64,000 nt of DNA from Elgaria multicarinata webbii. Lineage: Eukaryota; Chordata; Lepidosauria; Squamata; Anguidae. Below the pieces are notes generated by a model. That model was not told the DNA's origin, did no database searches, and saw only the letters and a list, made by a program, of their open reading frames with translations. The stretch's first letter is position 1. Each line of letters begins with the position of its first letter. The stretch spans positions 126,436,240-126,500,239 of the forward strand of contig NC_086175.1 of the NCBI RefSeq assembly GCF_023053635.1. Direction: 5' to 3'. Made by a program: the position numbers and the translations under genes. This document shows, in pieces, positions 52,714-64,000 of this stretch.

Positions 52714-53606
52714 CTACAGAAATGCAAATATAGGGCAGTATCCTATGGCTGATATGATTTTCCTCATTCCATTGGGCCAGTGGTACTCTCTGCTAGTATA
52801 GCGGGGAGTTAGCGCTGCCTAAAGTAACCCTGGAAACAAGCAGAAATGTGCATTTCCAAATCAGGAGAAGCACCCTTCTGCAACCTCTGCTGACCTGTCC
52901 CATTACAGAAACAAATGTTTCCACTTACTATAACAACTGCTCCTCCTGGCACGTGGGCAGCTTAAGATACTGCCCATGGAAACCATTATGGTGGTATTTC
53001 ACCCATTTTTAATCTTAATTGAACACTGCTTCAACAGGAGCCATTAACTATTAGATGTTAGAAATAAAAATAGGAGAAATGCCTAAATGACCCCTTGTCA
53101 TCCTTCGGGCTGGTTGACGTCCTGAAGATGCTGCTTCACCCCCATGTACCAATAACTGCACTTTGAATGCACCCATGTCTAATACCTCAATATCAGCCCT
53201 GCTTCATCCCCTCCAGGGCTGTTCCTTGGGGACCCTGCTTGGGGAAAAGCCATCTTACCAAAGCTTTCTCCTGTACTCCGGGTTGCTGCCTTCTGTTTGG
53301 TTCCAGCAATAAACTCTCCCAGTTACCATGGTAACCACACCAACATGGCCACAGGCAGACCAATTGCCTGACTTCCTCATGGGTTTATATTTTTTTGCTT
53401 TCCTTCCTTCTCTGAAAAAGGACACACTTTTGCAAGCCGACGTCTCCCTCTCGTGCCTCTGTGAGGGAACTACTTGAACTTCACAAACATAATAAGAGAC
53501 AAACGTTCAAACAACACATAAACACTCAAAGAAAGCCCCTTTAAAACCACCATTGGGATGAACTTTTAAAAATATCTTATAGGGTTGTCCACCAAACAAT
53601 TAAAAT
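52714..53606. other. Intergenic, nothing recognised
   Basis: Upstream of CCDC83. No exon, known repeat or promoter-like island is recognisable. Confidence 0.5.
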
Positions 53607-53938
53607 TATTATTATTATTATTATTTATTTATTTATATAGCACCATCAATGTACATGGTGCTGTACAGAGTAAAACAGTAAATAGCAAGACTCTGCCGCA
53701 TAGGCTTACATTCTAATAAAATCATAGTAAAACAATAAGGAGGGGAAGAGAATGCAAACAGGCACTGGGTAGGGTAAACAGGCACTGGGTAGGGTAAAAC
53801 TAACAGTATAAAGTCTGCACAACATCAAGTTTTAAAAGCTTTAGGAAAAAGAAAAGTTTTTAGTTGAGTTTTAAAAGCTGCGATTGAACTTGTAGTTCTC
53901 AAATGTTCTGGAAGAGCGTTCCAGGCGTAAGGGGCAGC
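53607..53938 (-). mobile_element. L2-type LINE 3' fragment with a 20-bp tandem duplication
   Basis: Nearly the same as the 3' part of the copy at 16258. acaggcactgggtagggtaa occurs twice in tandem near 53758-53797. Confidence 0.8.
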
Positions 53939-54534
53939 AGTTTATTAACCAGCTGCTTTCTGTTCATTTGTTAATTCTTATTCCCACATTTCTCTTGTGA
54001 AACACACTCTAAGCAGATCACAATGATTAAATGGTTCAAAGTAAACCAATTTGCATAGTAAAAACATTATAACAAAGGACGATCGCAACTTTTTTGTATT
54101 GGCCTTACTCCTGACAATGATCAAACATGCAGCAAACAACGTTTTTCCTGACAGGAAGATAGATGTGAGGGGAAATGCTTCAGTTGCTACATGTCTTTAT
54201 CTGTCCTCTGTTAGAGACACAGGCCTTTAAAAAAACACCAAATTGGCATCCATATGTATTTGTCTGAGCTGCTGAAGGAATTATTAAACACTTCACAATT
54301 TAATATACAAAACCTAATATAGTTTAGATTGTCTAATAATATTTTTTTTTCATTCTGTTACAGACACACATATAGAAGCCAAAAGGCCTCCAAAACTCTA
54401 AAACAGTCACCAATTATTGAAAATGTTTTCCCCTCAACCCATGGTCTGTTTTAGGATTATGTGAGGATTATTTTGATTATATTTTATTATATTGTATTTT
54501 ATATTATGGTTTTATACTGTTGTTTTATACTTTG

Positions 54535-54597
54535 AATGGTTTTAATTTTTGTGAACCGCCCAGAGAGCTCCGGCTATTGGGCGGTATAGAAATGTAA

Positions 54598-54632
<35 letters not shown>
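54535..54632 (+). mobile_element. L2-type LINE 3' end with (AAAT)n tail
   Basis: gtgaaccgcccagagagctc, gggcggtatagaaatg and ten AAAT units. Confidence 0.8.
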
Positions 54633-54636
<4 letters not shown>

Positions 54637-54856
54637 ACCCTCACACAACCCGTTTGCTGGGTTCACACGCCAGTGCATGCTTGGTGCTGCACAGTTCCCA
54701 TTGTATCCCATTCAGCTGGGTACTATGACAGGAGTCAGGCTTTAAAGATTCCTTTTCTTCTAGAATTGCCATCCTATTTTCATGGTGGTTATTAACAAGA
54801 GGTTACAGATGAGCCACCTCTGTAAGAAATGGCCATATTTACACATTACGATAAAT

Positions 54857-55148
54857 TAGGGTGACCATATGAAAAGAAGGACAGGGCTCCTGTATCTTAA
54901 ACAGTTGCATAGAAAAGGGAATTTCAGCAGGTGTCATTTGTATATATGGAGAACCTGGTGAAATTCCCTCTTCATCACCACAGTTAAAGCTGCAGGAGCT
55001 ATACTAGAGTGACCAGATTTAAAAGAGGGCAGGGCACCTGCAGCTTTAACTGTGGTGATGAAGAGGAAATTTCACTAGGTTCTTCATATATACAAATGAC
55101 ACCTGCTGAAATTTACTTTTCAGTACTCCTTTTCATATAGTCAGCCTA
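54857..55148. mobile_element. TAGGGTGACC-family MITE
   Basis: 292 bp, flanked by gataaat on both sides. The outer arms and internal palindrome are present but more diverged. Confidence 0.85.
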
Positions 55149-55914
55149 GATAAATATGCCTTAAAAAAAAAGCAAGCATGCTTGAAGTGGTTATTTTGAT
55201 TTTGAGGAAAGAGCAGTTTCAATGCCCAAATCTGGTGAAGCATGCTTTAAAAAAGTGTGCTTGTCATCATGTATAGTTTGACCCAATGTCCATGTATTTA
55301 ACTACTCAGAGCCACCTCCCTTAAGATAATTCCCAGCACGTCACCAACTTAAAAGAATTGTGGACTTAAAGGGTGAGACTTAACCTGTACCGTGCCAACC
55401 CAAGACTTTTCGGTGCCTGAAGAAGAGCCCATATGGCACAGCCCTCTCCTTCTGGGGCCAACACTTTAAAAAGTCTTGCTCCAACGTTGAGATGTAAATT
55501 CCTATTGTCACCTCTGTCCCTCCACTCATGGTGACACTTGAAGCAGGTTGCTCCACCCTGCTGAGTGGCAAGGGCAGGCCTGATCCCAGTGTACTTAAAC
55601 TTCAGTGTAGAGCTGGCATTAACATTTGCCGCTACAAGAGATTTTCTAAACCAACTTCTAGCACTGCTAGGCCTTGAACTCTAGCTAATCCTTGAAAGCT
55701 TTCAATGGTTCCCTTAGCCAGAATGCTAGGCTTCAGTGCCCTAAAATGAGCTTAGGCCTCTGACCACCTCTCCTGTTGACTTGACTTAGAAGCCACCAGC
55801 TCCAGCTGTGCTCATGCAGTTCTTCTGCATCCAACTCAGGTGTGAAGAACAGCCTACACTTCTGCTTTCTTCCTTCTTGACTTCAAATTTTGCTTCATTT
55901 ATACCTTTACATAC
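55149..55914. other. Intergenic, nothing recognised
   Basis: Between two MITEs of the same family. No coding or repeat signal is supported. Confidence 0.5.
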
Positions 55915-55922
55915 CCCAGGCA

Positions 55923-56240
55923 TAGGGTGACCATATGAAAAAGAGGACAGGGCTCCTGTATCTTTAACAGTTGTAGAGAAAAGGGATTTTCAGCAGGTGT
56001 CATTTGTATATATACAGCATCTGGTGAAATTCCCTCTTCATCACAACAGTTAAAGCTGCAGGTGCCCTCCTCTCTTTTGTATCTGTTCAAGAGGGCAGGA
56101 GTCCTGCAGCTTTAACTGTTAGGATGAAGACAAAATTTCACCATGTGCTACATGCATTCAAATGACACTTGCTGAAATTCCCTTTTCTATACAACTTTAA
56201 AGAAACAGGAGCCTGTCCTCCTTTTCATATGGTCACCCTG
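55923..56240. mobile_element. TAGGGTGACC-family MITE with perfect 8-bp duplication
   Basis: 318 bp flanked by cccaggca (55915-55922 and 56241-56248), the clearest evidence that this family transposes as hAT. Confidence 0.9.
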
Positions 56241-56324
56241 CCCAGGCATGGTGAAGATAAACCTCACAGCATTTGGACTACAACAAAAAGAATGGATTGA
56301 AGCACAGATTAATGAACCAACAAT

Positions 56325-56461
56325 GAGATGGGCAACTTGTTGCCCTCCAGTTTTTGATTTTGGCCTACAACTCCCATAGTTCCCCACGATTGGTTATGCT
56401 GCTAAAGCTGATGGGAGTTGAAGGCAAAAATATCTGGAGGGCCACAAGTTGCTCACCTCTG
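56325..56461. mobile_element. hAT-like palindromic MITE
   Basis: ggcaacttgttgccctccag ... ctggagggccacaagttgc with centre actcccatagttccccacg. 19779-family relative. Confidence 0.72.
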
Positions 56462-57456
56462 AACTAAAAAAAATATGACTCAGTGGCTTATGACTCAAGA
56501 TCTACCAGACCAATTTTGCTCATCTTTGTTTTAAACTGAAGCTTGAGCTGTGCAGATGTACAGAAAATTTTGAAAGTTTGAAAAAGGTCAAAGCTCGAGC
56601 TTTAGCAGCAATTCAATTTCCTCCATGTTGAACAGGCAGGGCAGGCCTTCCACCGTCAGGATGACGGACAGTCCTGCTTGGCCAATCAGTGAAGTGTGAA
56701 GGTGGGAACAGGTGCAACTGCACAATTAGACTGTTACTACCAGCAGTGAAGGGGAAGAGGTCGAATGCAGCTAATTGGGTGTCTGCATGAGAGAGAGGGC
56801 GGGGCCATGCTTCATACAGATTTCGGAGGGGGGAATTCACTATGCATGAACCAAATTTGCATTATTCATGAGCCTCTCTGTGGTGATGGGACTGGGGGCA
56901 AAAAAGTGTGAAAGGAGCAGGATTAGTACCACCTATGGTGACATGGGCTTTATTCTAGTCTTTGAAGAACGTAAGAATGAGCCTATATGGAACTAGGGAA
57001 CACTTGGTTGTGTACCCCAAAACAGTCAAGTCTCAAAGGAAATGCTTTAAACAGGATATACAAATATGCCCTTCTGCTTGGTAAAACGCACCAGAGATTC
57101 TCGGTGGCACTGTCTGAGTCATTTATTAAACTGTCTGTTGCTTTCGAGATCTGTGTTGTAGGTTGACCGGTGCTACTGCATTCTCTACAAGAATCTCCTC
57201 CTACAACATCAATATTTGCCAAAGGTTAATTTCACTTTGCAAGAGAAAGAGGACTCTTCTTTATACTGGCTTTCTGCTGTGAACGTTTCACTTTCTAGAA
57301 TCTTCTGGATCCTGTGAACATGTCAAGATAGTGCCTTTCAGTCAGACTCCATTGTTGTTTTCCTGAAATATTTTATGTGAACCCTTGGGTTCACTCCAGC
57401 CACTATGAGATTTCTATTTGCTCTCCAGTCCCAGAAAACCACCCTTTGTTCACTCA
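56462..57456. other. Intergenic, nothing recognised
   Basis: About 1 kb with scattered short open frames only. A partial hAT-like MITE arm follows at 57457-57530 (gaagttgtagcccaacacac). Confidence 0.5.
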
Positions 57457-57915
57457 ATGGCCGTGCTGGCTGGGGATGATAGAAGTTGTAGCCCAACACA
57501 CCTGGAGAGCACCAGGTTGACAAAGACTGGGGGAGGGGACCTGCCTGCTCTTGCCCCTCCCCTAGGAAGTTTAAGCTTCAGCAGCTGCAATTCAGCCGCC
57601 ATTTTACTTCCCCCACAATGCATTGGGCTGATACAATGTCTGATTCATTGTGGGGAAAACAAAATGGCAGCTGTCAGGAAGCTGCCAGGAGCTTTGCTGC
57701 TGCTTATAGCTAAAACCAGGGACAAGCCCATTGCTGTGCCTCAAAATAGAGCCCCCCATAATGAACTGTAAGGGTGGGGCACTAACATAGGGAAGTCTCC
57801 TCACGCCTGTAGCCAGTCTTACTGAGTACATACTGACCCTCAATTCATGCAGAGCAACAGTGAGGTTCTACAAGCCTGGTCAAAACCCTGCATGAACTGA
57901 ATGGCTGTCTTAGAA

Positions 57916-58050
57916 CAGGGGTGGGCAGAAGGTAGACTTCCAGAAGTTTTGAACTTCAGCTTCCAGAGTTCCTGGCCATTGACCATGTTGGCAGGGGCTT
58001 TGGGGAGCTGAAGTCTAAAATATCTGGAGATCTAACTTCTGCCCACCCTG
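57916..58050. mobile_element. hAT-like palindromic MITE (CAGGGGTGGGC ends)
   Basis: CAGGGGTGGGCAGAAGG ... CTTCTGCCCACCCTG, flanked by tcttagaa and gcttggaa (six of eight agree). CAGGGGTG is a frequent hAT terminus. Confidence 0.78.
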
Positions 58051-59383
58051 GCTTGGAACACTTCTCATATTCATCTGCAGTGCACAGGATTACTCAGCAG
58101 AGAAGTCCAGTGTAGGGAAAGGAAGGCTGTTATCGCATCACAAATGGGAGTCACAGGGAAAAAGAGCACACAAGTAAATGCCCAGCACATCACCTGTTAA
58201 TCAGGTGACATATGCTGGGATTGGCCTGTAAACAGATGACTCAGAACAAGCAATCTCAAAATGCAAGATTAAAACATTAATTTGTAAAAGAACGATAAAT
58301 CAAACATTACATACAGCCCATTAAAAATAATGAGAACCAGAAACTTGAGGTGAGGAAACTTTGGGACACGCAACAGTTTACACATACTTTGAAATTTGCC
58401 TGTTCCAGGCTAGCCATGCCCTGCCACGTTCCCAGTGTTGAGCAAGTGGAGAAACCTGATTCTAGGGCTGATTTCTTTCTTTTACTGTGACAGATAACAC
58501 CTCAGCTTTTCTTTCTTCTGGGTCTATTTCCTATTCATCATGATTCAACAACAGCATTCGACGTCGCCGTATCAAAGCAAACCATTTTACAAAACACCTC
58601 AGCCTTGCACGAATCTGAGCGGATAGATCAAACAGGAGTCCCAGGCAAGGCCTCAGCTTCCTTGCAAGTTGGCTAGGATGAAGTTTGGCACCTAGACAGC
58701 ACCAGAGGGGCCATGGAATAGTTTGGATTTCCTGAGGAGGGAACCTGACCTCGGAGAACGGGAAGTTTCAGTGGGTGGGAAGGGGAGGAGACTGGAGAGG
58801 CTAGGATATGAGCTATCCTGAGGCCTCTTTCGCCTCCTTCCCTCCCCATCTGAAGTGCCCCAACTAGATGGGCAAAAAAGCCCATCTAGCAAAAATTGCT
58901 GGGCGGTAGGATGGGGAGGAGGAGATCGCCTCCGACATTCTTCTTGCCCTGCATAGGGTGAACATAAGCCTCCAGGTTCAGGGACTTACCATCACTGAGG
59001 GCACCATAGGATTGTGCCTTAAATCTGAACTGCTAGGAGGCACCAATCTTGCAGTACTTTACTTGCTATACAAATTGTTTTGGCTGAAATTGGCTAAACC
59101 TGAGCTGCTAAACAACCCAAAGACGTACGGCCTTGGCAAGCACATCTCAATGAGAAACTTACCTTGAATGCAACCATAACAGAGTCTGTCCTTTTACAAA
59201 TCCCCTCCATTCATATTACCTGTATCAGCCCCTGGATTTTAAAATGTAGGACATCAATTCTATAGAATTAGAGACATAGACAAAATACAAGGTATGCTTT
59301 GAAAATAAAGTAAGTATTAGGTGCCTGTAACGTTGCCACCCTTAAAAAAGAAAAGAAAGCTGACCCTGCTTTTGTGTTTCTGA
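58051..59383. other. Intergenic, nothing recognised
   Basis: 1.3 kb of unique-looking sequence upstream of CCDC83. No gene or repeat family is supported. Confidence 0.5.
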
Positions 59384-60242
59384 GACCTAATCTACACTTG
59401 CCATTTATTCCAGGGTGGTAATGAGGTCGTCCCAGCGCATCCAAATGATGCATAGCTGATCCCAGGGTGAACCAGGAACAAGAACTCAGTTATCTCAGGA
59501 TAGCTGGAACTGCTTTTCCCCCATTTTTTCCCACCATCTCAGGACCATCCCGAGCTCCGCGGTCAGTGTGGCTTTCCCTTCTGGAGGTCCTCCCTCTTCC
59601 CCATGAGTAGCGGGGCTCAGGAAATGTGCACAGAGCTGCGCCGGGGATGGGGGAGTCCATGGGCATCAGGGGTGAGGGGTTGAGCATTTTTGCCATCTTT
59701 GGGATGGCGCTTGGCTAGGGTGACCATATGGAAAGGAGGACAGGGCTCCTGTATCTTTAACAGTTGTAGAGAAAAGGGAATTTCTGCAAGTGTCATTTGT
59801 ATGCATGCAGCACCTGGTGAAATTCCCTCATCATCACAACACTTTAAGCTGCAGGAGCCCTGCCCTCTTTTGTATATGGACACTCTAGTATAGCACCTGC
59901 AGCTTGAACTGACACCTGCTGAAATTCCCTTTTCTCTACAACTGTTAAAGACACAGGAGCCCTGTCCTCCTTTTCATGTGGTCACCCTAGCTTGATGCCT
60001 TAGAGAGCTGAGTTTGTTGTGTGGTTTTTTAAATAATAAAATCTCACCTTCGCGCAGAATTGCACCAGCGCAATTGCACAAATGTCTCCTCTTTTTTTAA
60101 AAAAAGAAGTCACTCTGGAATGTCTCTCTTTACTTCCAGGATAATTCGCTGGTGTGTGGCCCCTAAGGGATGATCCCAGAAGTGGAAAACTCCGTGATCA
60201 TCCCTCCCCACTCCCCAAAGGCCTGCAGGTGTAGATGAGCCC
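59384..60242. mobile_element. TIR element (gacctaatctacac) interrupted by a MITE
   Basis: The ends gacctaatctacacttgcc and (complement) gggctcatctacacctgc are inverted repeats. The interior resembles 42435-42922 (gatcatccctcccc). The MITE at 59716-59989 lies inside, so this element is older. Confidence 0.65.
59716..59989. mobile_element. TAGGGTGACC-family MITE, nested
   Basis: TAGGGTGACCATATGG ... TGTGGTCACCCTA. The flanks ggcttggc-like and gcttgatg are partly alike. The internal palindrome is shortened by a central deletion compared with 47445. Confidence 0.83.
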
Positions 60243-60329
60243 TGAGTGTTCTTTCTAACAAGCCCCTTCCAAACTGGTCTGGGTTCTTACCCCCCGCCCA
60301 CCTTTTCTGTATTACTAGTTAGATGACTT

Positions 60330-61365
60330 GGCCCCTGTCTTGATGGCCGTGCCTTGGCACCAGGAGTCCTTAGGCTCCCGCACTTGCAATCCTTCCTGGC
60401 ATCTGCACCAGAAGAAGCGTGAGTGCAGAGTTGGGAGGAACGGGGCAACGAGAGGGGGAGGAAGACAGAAATGTGAACCGGCTCTCCTCCCTCTGACCTC
60501 CCTCTCACTGCCCAGTTCCTCCCCCCCACCTGGGTTTTTTATCCATAGATGCAAAGGATCTCATCTACAGATAAAAAAAGGAGGGTGTGGAAGGAAGAGG
60601 GCAGCAAGAGGGAGGTCAGAGGGAGCAGAGTCAATTCATGTCCCTGTCTTCCTCCCCCTTTGGCTGCCCGGTTCTTCTCCCCATGCCACTTTTTTAATAT
60701 ATATCTAGAGATGCGATCCTTCGCATCAATAGCTTAAAAAAAAACAACGGTGGGGAGAGGAACCGGGCAGCCAGAGGGGAAGGAAAACAGGGACACAAAC
60801 TTACTAACTCTCCTCCCTCTGACCTCCCTCTTGCTGCCCCTTTCCTTTCACACACACACACACATACACACACACACTGTTGTGTATATATAGATGTGAA
60901 GGATCACATCTTTAGATAAGAAATAAAAAAATACAAACGGGTGGGAGAGGAAGGAGGTAGTGAGAAGGAGGTCAGAGGGAAGGTCCCTCTCTTTCTCCCC
61001 CTCTGTCTGTCCCATTCCTCTTCCACCCTTATTTATTTATTTCTCTATAGATGCGAAGGATCACATCTATAGATTAAAAAAAATTAAAAGGGAAGGGAAG
61101 GAATAGGGCAGCCGGAGGGGGAGGAAGAGAGGGATGTGCGGTACCTGAACCTGCCATCCTCCAGCTGATGGCAACCACTCAGCTGTCGCCATCAGCTGTG
61201 TCATGCCTCCGTGTCCAAAAAAGTCGGGGTAAGTGCCCGACTTTTTTTGGAGAAGAGTTTAGGAGGTTTGCCCTTGGATGGCTTCGGGATGGCGGCTGTG
61301 TCATATAGATGACCTGCCGCTTCTCCAAATCCAGCCCGGGGCAAACTTCTCGTCAAGACAGGCCC
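60330..61365. mobile_element. 1 kb TIR element with four periodic internal hairpins
   Basis: The ends ggcccctgtcttgatgg and (complement) gggcctgtcttgacgag are inverted repeats. Inside, a hairpin motif like tagatgcgaaggatcacatc plus an A-run recurs at 60544, 60702, 60890 and 61047, each followed by a purine-rich ggggaggaagagaggg-type block. Periods are about 157-185 bp. No coding capacity is seen. Confidence 0.65.
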
Positions 61366-61378
61366 TTAGACTCTAGAG

Positions 61379-61490
61379 CAGGCTTCCACAAACTAGTGTC
61401 TTCCAGATGTGTTGGGTTACATCTGCCAGTATCCCCCAGCCAGCCATGTCTAACATGTCTGGAGGGTTGAAGAAGGCAGTCCTGGAGTGA
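61379..61490. mobile_element. hAT-like palindromic MITE, decayed
   Basis: agcaggcttccacaaactag, tcttccagatgtgttgggtt, and right arm acatgtctggagggttgaag. Confidence 0.65.
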
Positions 61491-61587
61491 CACTTGGCAA
61501 CCATACCTGTCTTCTGTCTGTGATTAAAAATGGAGGAAAAGCCATAAACCTTTAAAGGAGTGGCATAGTTATAATCTAAAGAAAGAT

Positions 61588-61809
61588 TATAAAACTTGAT
61601 TTTGTTCTGACTTTTATACTGTTAGTTTTACTCTACCCTGTGCCTGTTTGGTGCATTCTCTTCCCCTTCTTATTGTTTTATTATGATTTTATTAGAATGT
61701 AAGCCTATGTGGCAGGGTTTTGCTATTTTATTGTTTTACTCTGTACAGCACCATGTACATTGATGGTGCTATATAAATAAATAAATAATAATAATAATAA
61801 TAATAATAG
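61588..61809 (+). mobile_element. L2-type LINE 3' end
   Basis: gttttactctgtacagcacc, atgtacattgatggtgctat and an (ATAA)/(ATA) tail. Opposite in orientation to the other copies of this family. Confidence 0.82.
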
Positions 61810-62338
61810 AAGATATATGCAACGATAAGCAACCGAGGTTTTCAGTTTAGCCTCCTATTCCATCTTCCACATTCCTACCTTATTTTCAGTCCATTATTAA
61901 TAATGCAAAAAAAAATTGTAAAAAGCTTTAAAACAAAGTCATGTTTGCTTCAGGGTGAATTCCGATGTTCTCATGTATTGTCTGGAACATACTGTTGATG
62001 TCCATGTCCTAACTTCAACCAGGTTGGATTATTGCAACACACGCTATGTGATGTTACCTTTGAAAAGTATTTAGAAACTTCAGCTGGTGGAAAAGGTGGC
62101 AATTAAAGTTTTGATCAGGGCTGAGTTTTTAGATCACGTGATTCTGCTCTTGTTGTACCAGGTGAATTGACTCCCTATTGACTCTAGCATCCCCTAGAAC
62201 CTTGAATCCTGATTTTGTTCATATTTTTAAAAAATGAAGAACAACATGCCCTGAGAAGGAAGAAAAATCAACCCTTTGTGACACTTGTGTTCCATTCTTA
62301 AGTCATGAGAATTGCTCTATGGGAAATGGGTTGCCACA
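61810..62338. other. Intergenic, nothing recognised
   Basis: About 530 bp between an L2 tail and a TIR element. Confidence 0.45.
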
Positions 62339-62837
62339 GGGGCTGTCTAAATGTCGTCTTTGCCCCACAGTGGCTCCGAATTGGTACTGCGTCGGTTATA
62401 TGATGCAGTCGCCAATTCGCTGTCACTGTGGGGCAAAGAATCAATGATGTGCAGTGGAAAAGTTGGGGACTTACTCCGACTTTTCCTAACAGAGCAAGGT
62501 CAGCACAGCTCTTCCGCCGTCTGTCCTCATTCTGGCATTGCGCCCGGGGGCATTCCCAGTGGAAGGTGACCTCCCATGGCCACCAGGAACTCCACGCTGC
62601 CAGTTTGGCGGCAGAGTGGTGTTAACTCTGCACCGTGAAGGCACAGCCACAGTCTCCTATGCTTGTCCTCTTATTCCACATTTCTTTTTAAATATAGAAG
62701 AGCTTTCCAGAGTGTGTCGTCCCCCCCATTACTGCAATCTGAAAAGACAAGCTCTGATTCTACCATCTTAAGACTAATATCTTAAGACTAACCTCAATAC
62801 TGCTTCATTGTATTGATGCACATGTAGATTAGGCCTC
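62339..62837. mobile_element. Candidate TIR DNA element
   Basis: The right end complements to gaggcctaatctacatg, like 29499. The left end ggggctgtctaaatgtcg is a weaker match. A strong internal palindrome (ctttgccccacagtg / cactgtggggcaaag) lies at 62360-62440. Confidence 0.5.
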
Positions 62838-63519
62838 TGTCTGATGGCGAAGCATTTAAACCATTTCCTAACAACACCGGGAAAGTGTTTCCTCACTGCC
62901 ACCCAGCTAGTTCTTAACTCCTGGCTGAAAATATTCTCAGTTGGTTTGAATAAAAAAAATCTCTTCCTATCTGCGGAACGTTGCCTTTCTGCTCAGAACA
63001 CTGGTATGACCGCATTCCACCTTCCTAAACAGAAATCAACTTAACTTCCTTATTGCGATTTATGCGTGCTCTCAAATACGTTTATTACAAACAAGTTTCT
63101 GCCTTAGTATAATTATTTTACTGTGATGGGCATCTCAGCTTTGGGCTTGGCTGAGCCAGATGCTCTGGGATTCCAGTTTCCAGTGTCTAATTTGTAAAAT
63201 CTGAATTGTTTGGGTTCAGGAAGGAAGCTATGCTTCTGTTTCCAGTCCTAGATATCAACAGGGCTTCCAGTGCCAACTCCACCCCCTCCCTTATGCTTTA
63301 TGTCAGGACTCCTTATGCTTTTAACAACTGCATGGCAGAAAGCTGATATTTGGTACATGTGTAATCCCAGAGATACCTAATTAATTAACACCTCCTCCCA
63401 AAAGAAACCCCAACGCTGGACATGAATACTTGATAACAGAGGCAAGCACAGAACAAACCAAATCACAGATGGGATGGAAGCTCGGACTGAGAGTATTCTG
63501 TTTCCCCATCACACACTTG
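62838..63519. other. Intergenic, nothing recognised
   Basis: No gene or repeat family is supported. Confidence 0.45.
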
Positions 63520-63752
63520 ATCCAGTATCAGAGGCAGAAAGCCTATATACACCAGTTGCTTCAATATCAGAAGCAGTATGCCTATATATACCAGTTGCTG
63601 GGGAACATGGGCAGGAGAGTGTTGTTGCACCTATGTCCTGCTTGTGGGTTCCTGGTCATCAGCTGGTTGACCACAGTGTGAACAGAGTGCTGGACTAGAT
63701 GGACTCTTGGTCTGATCCAGCATGGCTTTAAATATGTTCTTATATTCTTGAA
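63520..63752 (+). mobile_element. CR1-type LINE 3' end with a 40-bp internal duplication
   Basis: Ends ctggactagatggactcttg and gatccagcatggctttaaat. The segment with gcctatatacaccagttgct is present twice in tandem (about 63522-63561 and 63562-63601). Confidence 0.82.
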
Positions 63753-63794
63753 TCAGCTCCGGTGTTAGGAGACTATTTCCAGAATACAAGTTGC

Positions 63795-64000
63795 ATTGAT
63801 TATTTATTTATTTGAAATATTTCTTGGCAGGAGGCCCCTTCCTCCTCAAGGCAGTGTACAACAATAAAATGCATATAATAAAAACCTGATGCAGTAATAA
63901 AAATAGCAAAGTCCCCCCTCCAAAAGCAACAAACACTAGCATAAGACAGAACCTATAACACAATTACATCTATATCCCAGGGTCTTGCTAGACCTACTGC
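63795..64000 (-). mobile_element. LINE tail running off the window
   Basis: Starts with a TTTA run, then tcctcctcaaggcagtgtac and A/T-rich 3' UTR-like sequence. Probably the reversed 3' end of another LINE. Confidence 0.5.

Noticed and set aside
60328-60737. 126- and 62-codon frames near the repeated units
   Set aside because: They run across the periodic purine-rich blocks and change with each unit; composition artefacts of the DNA element.
1-64000. Retroviral or other virus-derived fossil elements
   Set aside because: No gag, pol or envelope wording and no long terminal repeat pair was recognised by eye; small solo repeats cannot be excluded without a library search.

Overview
This is a 64 kb piece of a vertebrate nuclear chromosome, most likely from a squamate reptile (probably a lizard). 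The evidence is large introns with GT-AG splice sites, many CR1 and L2-type LINE fragments, tRNA-derived SINEs, and many short palindromic hAT-like DNA elements with the wording typical of lizard genomes. Species cannot be fixed from sequence alone. There are no bacterial genes, operons, CRISPR arrays or recognisable retroviral/LTR proviruses.

Two host genes lie tail to tail. The 3' half of PICALM (clathrin assembly protein CALM) runs on the + strand. Its exons lie between 3422 and 20207, and a last coding exon of four codons plus stop sits at 27672-27686 after a 7.5 kb intron. A 3' UTR of about 1.6 kb reaches a likely poly(A) signal at 29254. Two extra in-frame exons at 4146-4229 and 4509-4589 look like cassette exons; the first carries two NPF motifs. 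On the - strand the complete CCDC83 coding region can be assembled from ten exons, with the ATG at 50902 and the stop at 32218 (420 residues). The same convergent order is found at human 11q14. From about 50.9 kb to the end I see no host gene.

The rest is introns and spacers filled with transposable elements: CR1 3' ends, two L2-type LINE families (one copy keeps a 207-residue open frame), a fragment of another LINE with an endonuclease domain, several SINE families, and terminal-inverted-repeat DNA elements. Some DNA elements have clear target duplications: 8 bp at 19872-19992, 21742-22247 and 55923-56240, and TA at 36375-36477. Several insertions are nested and give relative ages. The region from 47 kb on holds a cluster of one palindromic family whose ends read TAGGGTGACC.

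I did not find a new molecular system. The most useful leads are the NPF-bearing PICALM cassette exons, a (GT)11 tract occupying the acceptor of a PICALM exon, an L2 tail about 25 bases from a CCDC83 acceptor, a GC-rich hAT-like element that imitates a CpG island, a 1 kb element with periodic internal hairpins, and a LINE fragment flanked by a 14-bp direct repeat but ending inside its endonuclease.
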